Of a DNA stretch of 19,033 nucleotides, positions 15,016 through 19,033 are shown one piece after another. Within the stretch, counting starts at the first letter, position 1. Each line of letters starts with the position of its first letter. Location: contig JAMPAO010000049.1 of NCBI GenBank assembly GCA_023667165.1, forward strand, positions 1 to 19,033, in the 5' to 3' direction. The DNA comes from Ruminococcus sp. Its GTDB lineage: Bacteria; Bacillota; Clostridia; Oscillospirales; Ruminococcaceae. The position numbers and the translations under genes were made by a program. The notes beneath the pieces were generated by a model. That model saw only the letters and a list, made by a program, of their open reading frames with translations. It did not search any database and was not told the origin of the DNA.

Positions 15016-15286
15016 AGGCGGTTAATTACCGGTATCGGAACAAATCATAAGATTACTCTCACAGACCAATCAGCGAAGAGAAAATCCGGTTTTGAAGCCT
15101 TTGGGAAGTACCGCGAAAAAAATCCTGCACCATTTTTTACACGGCGCATAATATGAACTATGAAGGCAAGACAAAGCAAAAAAACGCGGAGAGTAAGCCT
15201 TCGGGGAATACATACAGTTACCTTTGTCCGCTCAGACGGGGTTCGCGTATGCTCCCAAAAAATACTTTATAAAGGAGAGTTTTATT

Positions 15287-15403
15287 ATGAACAACTGTGG
15301 ATTTGGTGGAGGCAACTGCTGCTGGATTATCATCATTCTTCTCGTTCTCTTCTTCTGCTGCGGCAGCAACAACAACGGAAGCATCTGCGGTTCCGGCTGC
15401 TGA
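15287..15403 (+). CDS. 38-residue cysteine-rich single-span membrane peptide (HCB / YjcZ-like)
   Basis: A strong AAAGGAGAG (15271-15279) lies seven bases before ATG 15287, and a strong terminator follows the stop, so this is a real small gene. The peptide has a Gly/Asn/Cys head (CGFGGGNCC), a hydrophobic span at 13-23 (WIIIILLVLFF) and a polar Cys/Gly tail. Cysteines are at 4, 11, 12, 24, 25, 34 and 38. NCBI often labels similar peptides 'chorion class high-cysteine HCB protein'; the layout also recalls the YjcZ sporulation peptides. Function is not known. The 271 bases between dnaE and this gene hold no other gene; a weak TAATAT (15149-15154) is the best -10 candidate, but its -35 is poor. 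Confidence 0.8.
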   Translation: MNNCGFGGGNCCWIIIILLVLFFCCGSNNNGSICGSGC

Positions 15404-15429
15404 TAAAAGTCCGTATTAAGCTCCGAAAA

Positions 15430-15460
15430 AACCCCCGCAAATGCTGCGGGGGTTAATTTT
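15430..15460. terminator. Bidirectional terminator between convergent genes
   Basis: AACCCCCGCA (15430-15439) and TGCGGGGGTT (15445-15454) form a perfect 10-base GC-rich stem with a five-base loop. On plus it is followed by AATTTTATT, serving the small peptide gene. On minus it is followed by six T and serves the cellobiose phosphorylase gene, whose stop is about 60 bases away. Confidence 0.9.
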
Positions 15461-15517
15461 ATTATGCGGATGATCTCATTTTGAAGCCGTCAGCGGCTTG
15501 CGGGACAGTGTACCGGA

Positions 15518-17986
15518 TCAGCCCATAACGGCAACCACCTCGTGCGTGCCGCTTGTGATGTCCTTGATAATGTTGCCCTCAACGGCGTTTCCGTCAACCG
15601 TAAGGGACTTTATGCCCTTGCATACGTGATCGGGATTTTCCACCTTGATGTTAAAGGTAGCGCCTCTGAACTGACGGGAAACGGTATAGCCGTCCCATGC
15701 CTTGGGGATCGAGGGATCTATCTTCAGACCGTCGTAATCGGGGATTATACCTAAAATATACTGTGAAATGGCAACAAAATTCCACGCGGCAGTTCCTGTG
15801 AGCCAACTGTTCTTTGCCTCGCCGAATCTCTTTGCGTCCTTTCCGGCTATCATTTGAGCGTATACATAAGGCTCTGTCCTGTGGAGCTTCTCGTCCTCCT
15901 GATATGCGGGAGCTATGCGTGTATAGTAGTCAAAGGCGGTGTCGCCCATTCCCGCGTGAGCGGCGGCGCACATGATCCAGGCGTTGTTGTGGCAGAAAAT
16001 GCCCGCATTTTCCTTGTATCCGCCGGGATATGTGGATATCTCGCCGTATTCAACGATGTAGCTTGTGAAAGCGGGATTGTTGAGTACCAGACCGTGTTCG
16101 GTGCCGAGGTATTTGTCAATGCTTGCCATTGTCTTTTCGGTGAATTCTTTTCCGCCCACATCGGACATTACGCAGAAGCCTTGAGGTTCGATAAATATCT
16201 TGCCCTCGGCGTTTTCATGAGAACCGACCTTCTTGCCGTAAGCGTCATAGGCTCTGAGGAACCAGTCGCCGTCCCAACCGTGTTTAACGATAGCCTCTTT
16301 CATTGCGTCTATTTCCGCCTGTGCCTTGTCCGCTTCGGTGTTATCTCCCATTTTGCGGCAAAGAGCGACATATTCGGGCCCTATATAGGTGAACATTCCG
16401 GCGATCATAACAGACTCCGCAGTTTCCTCGTTCAGCGGCTTGCCCGTTTCGGGATCGACTTCCTTGGCGATGTTGCTGGCGGTGTTCTGGAAGCTCTCTC
16501 CGGGAACTCTTGAGAAGCAGTTAAGGTTAAGGCAGTCGTTCCAGTCTGCACGGCCTATAAGGGGAAGTCCGTGAGGACCCTTGTTGTTGACAACATGATA
16601 GAAGCTTCTCTTCAGATGATCCAAAAGAGGCTGGGCAAGAGCGGGATCGTTCTTGTAATCCACCTGCTCCTTCAGTATACCGTAATCGCCAGTTTCCTTG
16701 ATATAAGCCGCCGTGGAAAGGATCATCCACAGAGGATCGTCGTTGAAGTTGGTGCCTGCCGCGTCGTTGCCCTTTTTGGTGAGAGGCTGATACTGGTGAT
16801 AATTTCCTCCGTCCTCAAGCTGTGTGGCGGCAATGTCCAGTATCCTTTCCCTTGCCCTTTCGGGTATCTGATGAACAAATCCCAGCAGGTCCTGGTTGGA
16901 ATCTCTGAAACCCATTCCTCTGCCTATACCGCTTTCAAAGTAAGAGGCGGAGCGGGACATATTGAATGTTACCATACACTGATACTGGTTCCAGATATTG
17001 ACCATTCTGTTGAGCTTGTCGTCGGGAGAGGAAACGGTGTACTTTGCAAGAAGTCCGTCCCAAGTCTTTTTAAGCTCGGCAAGCGCGGCGTCTGCCTTGT
17101 CCGCGGTGTCGAATTTTTTCATCATCTCGTAAGCCTTGGACTTGTTCATGGAGCCGTCGGCGTTGAATTTTTCGGGATACGGATTTTCCACATAACCCAG
17201 AACGAAAACAAGGGTCTTTTCCTCGCCCGCTTCAAGGGAGATCTCCTTATAATGTGAAGCCACGGGCGACCAGCCGTCGGCGACGGAATTTTCGGGTTTG
17301 CCGTTCATTACCGTGTCGGGGTTGGAGAAATCATTGTAAATGCTGCCCATAAAGGTTTCCCTGTCGGTGTCGTAGCCGTCCACAGGCTCGTTTACCGTGT
17401 AGAATGCGAAATGATTTCTTCTCTCCTTGTATTCGGTCTTGTGGAACACGGTGCTGCCCTCGATCTCGACTTCGCCCGTGTTGAAGTTTCTCTGGAAATT
17501 GGTGCAGTCGTCCTGAGCGTCCCACAGGCACCATTCGATGAAAGAAAAGAGCTTAAAGGTCTTTTTTGCGCCGCTTTCGTTTTTAAGCACAACTTTCTCG
17601 ACCTCTCCGGTGAAATCCTGGGGAACGAAGAAAGTGACCTCTGCCGAAAGACCGTTTTTCTTTCCCTTTATGACGGTGTAACCCATGCCGTGGCGGCATA
17701 CGTATTCGTCAAGCTCGGTCTTGACGGGGGACCAGCCGGGGTTCCACACCGTGCCTCCGTCGTTTATGTAGAAATACCGTCCGCCCGCGTCGGCGGGAAC
17801 GTTATTGTAGCGGTATCTGGTAATTCTGGCAAGTCTTGCGTCCTTGTAAAAGCTGTAGCCGCCCGCTGTATTGGAAATAAGGCTGAAAAAGTCCTGAGTG
17901 CCAAGGTAATTTATCCAGGGATAAGGTGTTTTGGGAGATGTAATGACATACTCCTTGTTAGCGTCGTCGAAGAAACCGAATTTCAT
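15518..17986 (-). CDS. Cellobiose phosphorylase (GH94)
   Basis: This 822-residue cytoplasmic enzyme splits cellobiose with phosphate to glucose-1-phosphate and glucose, which saves ATP after cellodextrin uptake. The N-terminal beta-sandwich (about 1-300) includes WINYLGTQDFFSLISNTAGG. After a helical linker the (alpha/alpha)6 barrel has GFRDSNQDLLGF at 359-370 for substrate binding and GRADWNDCLNL at 478-488, with D484 as the general acid. ENAGIFCHNNAW and a GTAAW segment follow. Length and motifs fit cellobiose phosphorylase rather than the longer cyclic-glucan enzymes or chitobiose phosphorylase. GAGG lies eight bases before the start. It is transcribed alone, against the rest of the window, from the divergent region at 17987-18390. 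No sugar transporter is adjacent. Confidence 0.94.
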   Translation of the reverse strand: MKFGFFDDANKEYVITSPKTPYPWINYLGTQDFFSLISNTAGGYSFYKDARLARITRYRYNNVPADAGGRYFYINDGGTVWNPGWSPVKTELDEYVCRHGMGYTVIKGKKNGLSAEVTFFVPQDFTGEVEKVVLKNESGAKKTFKLFSFIEWCLWDAQDDCTNFQRNFNTGEVEIEGSTVFHKTEYKERRNHFAFYTVNEPVDGYDTDRETFMGSIYNDFSNPDTVMNGKPENSVADGWSPVASHYKEISLEAGEEKTLVFVLGYVENPYPEKFNADGSMNKSKAYEMMKKFDTADKADAALAELKKTWDGLLAKYTVSSPDDKLNRMVNIWNQYQCMVTFNMSRSASYFESGIGRGMGFRDSNQDLLGFVHQIPERARERILDIAATQLEDGGNYHQYQPLTKKGNDAAGTNFNDDPLWMILSTAAYIKETGDYGILKEQVDYKNDPALAQPLLDHLKRSFYHVVNNKGPHGLPLIGRADWNDCLNLNCFSRVPGESFQNTASNIAKEVDPETGKPLNEETAESVMIAGMFTYIGPEYVALCRKMGDNTEADKAQAEIDAMKEAIVKHGWDGDWFLRAYDAYGKKVGSHENAEGKIFIEPQGFCVMSDVGGKEFTEKTMASIDKYLGTEHGLVLNNPAFTSYIVEYGEISTYPGGYKENAGIFCHNNAWIMCAAAHAGMGDTAFDYYTRIAPAYQEDEKLHRTEPYVYAQMIAGKDAKRFGEAKNSWLTGTAAWNFVAISQYILGIIPDYDGLKIDPSIPKAWDGYTVSRQFRGATFNIKVENPDHVCKGIKSLTVDGNAVEGNIIKDITSGTHEVVAVMG

Positions 17987-18053
17987 TTAACATACCTCAT
18001 TTTCATAAATATTCTTTCGCCGTTCCCAAAAAACGAACAGCTTCTATTGTTCT

Positions 18054-18082
18054 ATTTTACCATATTGAGCGTATAAATACAA
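18054..18082 (-). promoter_or_regulatory. Candidate promoter for cellobiose phosphorylase
   Basis: On the minus strand TTGTAT (18077-18082) and TAAAAT (18054-18059) are spaced 17 bases, giving a start near 18047 and a leader of about 60 bases. The -35 is weak, as expected of a regulated gene. A dyad AAATAC-aacc-GTATTT (18075-18090) overlaps the -35 and could be an operator. Confidence 0.5.
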
Positions 18083-18103
18083 CCGTATTTTGTCATTTTG
18101 CAT

Positions 18104-18159
18104 TAACAAATTATACGTCTGTTTTTTGTGCATTTCCACAAAAATATATTTATTTGTTA
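18104..18159. promoter_or_regulatory. Nested inverted repeats upstream of the cellobiose phosphorylase promoter
   Basis: An inner dyad TTTTTGTG (18123-18130) / CACAAAAA (18137-18144) is enclosed by an outer dyad TAACAAAT (18104-18111) / ATTTGTTA (18152-18159), all perfect 8-base arms with centres only two bases apart. Its position, about 60-110 bases upstream of the predicted start, fits a regulator-binding site or a DNA cruciform. The 17987-18390 region contains no gene; it holds this element, one minus-strand promoter and two plus-strand promoters. Confidence 0.45.
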
Positions 18160-18200
18160 GCCGCGTGAGCGAATTTAAAATATTATATGCGAGCAAAAGA

Positions 18201-18229
18201 TTGACTTTTTAACAAAACTCTTATATAAT
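18201..18229 (+). promoter_or_regulatory. Upstream sigma-A promoter P1 of the PH-domain gene
   Basis: TTGACT (18201-18206) and a perfect TATAAT (18224-18229) are spaced 17 bases. Transcription would begin near 18236, exactly at the left edge of the palindrome at 18237-18255, and give a leader of about 155 bases. Confidence 0.75.
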
Positions 18230-18236
18230 ATATGAG

Positions 18237-18255
18237 GCGTAAACCGCGTATACGT
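18237..18255. promoter_or_regulatory. 19-base imperfect palindrome, copy 2
   Basis: GCGTAAACCGCGTATACGT matches the element at 323-341 at 16 of 19 positions. The change A to G at position 3 is balanced by T to C at position 17, so the dyad pairing is kept. It lies at about +2 to +20 of promoter P1, the usual place for a repressor operator or a 5' hairpin. Confidence 0.4.
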
Positions 18256-18326
18256 GTTTTGGAGCGTAGTTTTATATCGTAAATGTGCTTCCCGTAAAAA
18301 ATAATAACATTTCTTTCCGCCGCGCA

Positions 18327-18355
18327 TTGACAAACCAACGCCAAAATGCTATAAT
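18327..18355 (+). promoter_or_regulatory. Consensus sigma-A promoter P2 of the PH-domain gene
   Basis: TTGACA (18327-18332) and TATAAT (18350-18355) are perfect with a 17-base spacer. The start near 18362 leaves a 29-base leader with AGAAAGG before ATG 18391. It is probably the main constitutive promoter. Confidence 0.88.
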
Positions 18356-18390
18356 AAAACGGTAAAAGCGATGAAGAAAGGCTGATCTAA

Positions 18391-18792
18391 ATGGAAAAAA
18401 CTAACAATTCGCCGGAGATACTCTGGCAGGACAGAAAGCGTACGGTCTTTGGCTTGCCCATATCCTTTACCAAGTACATTCTCACCGAGCGCAAGCTGAT
18501 AGTGCGCAGCGGTTTTCTGAACATACATGAAACAGAGGTGGAGCTGTACCGCATACTGGACAAATCCTTAAAAATGTCGCTGGGGCAGCGCATATTCGGC
18601 TGCGGCACGGTACTTATCCACAGTAAGGACGTTGATTCGGCTTCTCTGGAGGTAAAGTCGGTGAAAGACCCCCGCGGGTTTATGGCAGTTCTTGAGGAGA
18701 ACGTGGACAGGCAGCGTGACAAATACCGCACCCGCGGCAGAGATATGATAGGCGGCGGAGAATATTACGAAGCCGGCGACGACGATGATTGA
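18391..18792 (+). CDS. Small bacterial PH-domain protein
   Basis: The 133-residue protein is almost entirely one bacterial PH domain of the bPH_2 / YdbT type. ILWQDRKRTVFGLPISFTKYILTERKLIVRSG is the opening strand pattern; then NIHETEVELYRILDKSLKMSLGQRIFGCGTVLIHS and a final helix PRGFMAVLEENVDRQRDKY. A very acidic tail (GDDDD) follows. Unlike many relatives it has no membrane spans, so it should be cytoplasmic; what it binds is unknown. AGAAAGG precedes ATG 18391 by nine bases. It has two strong promoters and its own terminator, so it is a single-gene unit. Confidence 0.82.
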   Translation: MEKTNNSPEILWQDRKRTVFGLPISFTKYILTERKLIVRSGFLNIHETEVELYRILDKSLKMSLGQRIFGCGTVLIHSKDVDSASLEVKSVKDPRGFMAVLEENVDRQRDKYRTRGRDMIGGGEYYEAGDDDD

Positions 18793-18799
18793 TCATCCC

Positions 18800-18836
18800 A
18801 AAACAGCGTATTTCATTGAAAATACGCTGTTTTTTA
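18800..18836 (+). terminator. Rho-independent terminator of the PH-domain gene
   Basis: AAAACAGCGTATTT (18800-18813) and AAATACGCTGTTTT (18820-18833) form a perfect 14-base stem with a six-base loop, followed by TTAT. It begins eight bases after the stop codon. Confidence 0.9.
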
Positions 18837-18881
18837 TATCGGTTTGCACTTTGAAAACTTCAGTTCATAATTTTTTTACAC

Positions 18882-18920
18882 CCCGTTTTTTTTTTTTTTG
18901 AGAAATCGGACAAAAACGGG
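18882..18920. repeat. T14 tract inside an inverted repeat
   Basis: Fourteen T in a row (18886-18899) follow CCCCG, and AAAAACGGG (18912-18920) is the exact complement of CCCGTTTTT (18882-18890). A purine-rich GGGG-type stretch follows to about 18943. The tract could bend DNA, act as a slippery site or boost the promoter beyond it. It is also a place where sequencing length may be wrong. Confidence 0.6.
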
Positions 18921-18922
18921 AC

Positions 18923-18951
18923 ATGAACGGGGCGGGGGAAAATGATATAAT
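18923..18951 (+). promoter_or_regulatory. Promoter for a gene beyond the right edge
   Basis: A perfect TATAAT (18946-18951) with a weak -35-like ATGAAC (18923-18928) 17 bases upstream. The start would be near 18958, placing the hairpin at 18989-19023 in the new leader. Confidence 0.5.
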
Positions 18952-18988
18952 CTAAGTTGGAAAATATATCCGCAATATAACCGCAGAG

Positions 18989-19023
18989 GATGGCACCCGC
19001 CTCGTTCAGCGGCGGGTGCCATC
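18989..19023 (+). other. Strong GC-rich hairpin at the window edge
   Basis: GATGGCACCCGCC (18989-19001) and GGCGGGTGCCATC (19011-19023) form a perfect 13-base stem with a nine-base loop. The next bases (TGCATTCAGT) are not a T tract as far as the window shows. About 30 bases downstream of a predicted start, it is best read as a leader structure, but the regulator or gene lies outside. Confidence 0.6.
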
Positions 19024-19033
19024 TGCATTCAGT

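Noticed and set aside
15016..15286. Riboswitch or c-di-GMP-type leader before the small peptide
   Set aside because: Fragments such as AAGCCTTCGGGGAATAC look suggestive, but I could not build a conserved riboswitch core.
15160..15456. 98-codon plus-strand frame overlapping the small peptide gene
   Set aside because: Its end runs through the terminator hairpin, its residues are Arg/Leu/Gln-rich noise, and the peptide gene in another frame has the proper ribosome site.
15854..17257. Long plus-strand frames (up to 228 codons) opposite cellobiose phosphorylase
   Set aside because: They are antisense shadows of a well-recognised GH94 gene and lack ribosome sites.
18960..19033. T-box leader at the right edge
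   Set aside because: GATGGCACCCGCC recalls T-box elements slightly, but no specifier stem or AGGGTGG-type antiterminator sequence is present in the visible part.
1..19033. CRISPR array, insertion sequence or prophage
   Set aside because: No regularly spaced repeats, transposase, integrase or phage genes are visible in any frame.

Overview
The window looks like chromosome from a cellulose- or cellobiose-using Clostridia member of the Ruminococcus / Oscillospiraceae type. This is inferred from gene content (a GH94 cellobiose phosphorylase, a DUF4364 protein, a tiny cysteine-rich 'HCB'-type membrane protein, a rapZ-whiA-dnaE neighbourhood), from consensus sigma-A promoters with 17-base spacers, and from AAGGAG-type ribosome binding sites. 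I could not compare it with any genome, so the genus is a judgement.

Layout. Positions 1-260: tail of an upstream gene, then a minus-strand tRNA-Leu(CAA) with its own promoter and terminator. Positions 260-645: an intergenic stretch containing a GC-rich structured island that may be a small RNA. Positions 646-1648: a SigH-like sigma factor and a four-CxxC zinc-ribbon protein, separated by a tRNA-like remnant. Positions 1770-8253: one apparent operon, running from a consensus promoter and a roughly 125-base leader through an LRR lipoprotein, aroB, aroA, aroC, a DUF4364 regulator and a galactokinase-family GHMP kinase, with gaps of 1-34 bases. Three shikimate-pathway enzymes (3-dehydroquinate synthase, EPSP synthase, chorismate synthase) are therefore bracketed by a surface lipoprotein and a sugar kinase.

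Positions 8447-15015: rapZ, whiA and dnaE. An AT-rich island (about 9335-10589) separates rapZ from whiA and carries a 273-residue accessory gene of unknown function plus debris. It sits where many Firmicutes carry yvcK. Positions 15287-15403: a 38-residue seven-cysteine membrane peptide that shares a bidirectional terminator with the convergent cellobiose phosphorylase (15518-17986, minus). The 404-base divergent region 17987-18390 is rich in dyads and promoters and leads into a small bacterial PH-domain protein (18391-18792). The window ends in a T14 tract, another promoter and a strong GC-rich hairpin, probably the leader of a gene beyond the edge.

The most unusual signals are: (1) the AT-rich accessory gene inside rapZ-whiA; (2) a 19-base imperfect palindrome that occurs at 323-341 and 18237-18255 with a compensatory base change, each just downstream of a promoter-like sequence; (3) a degenerate tRNA-like sequence in front of the zinc-ribbon gene; (4) nested dyads upstream of the cellobiose phosphorylase promoter; and (5) the tiny cysteine-rich membrane peptide. 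None is proved to be a new system from sequence alone.
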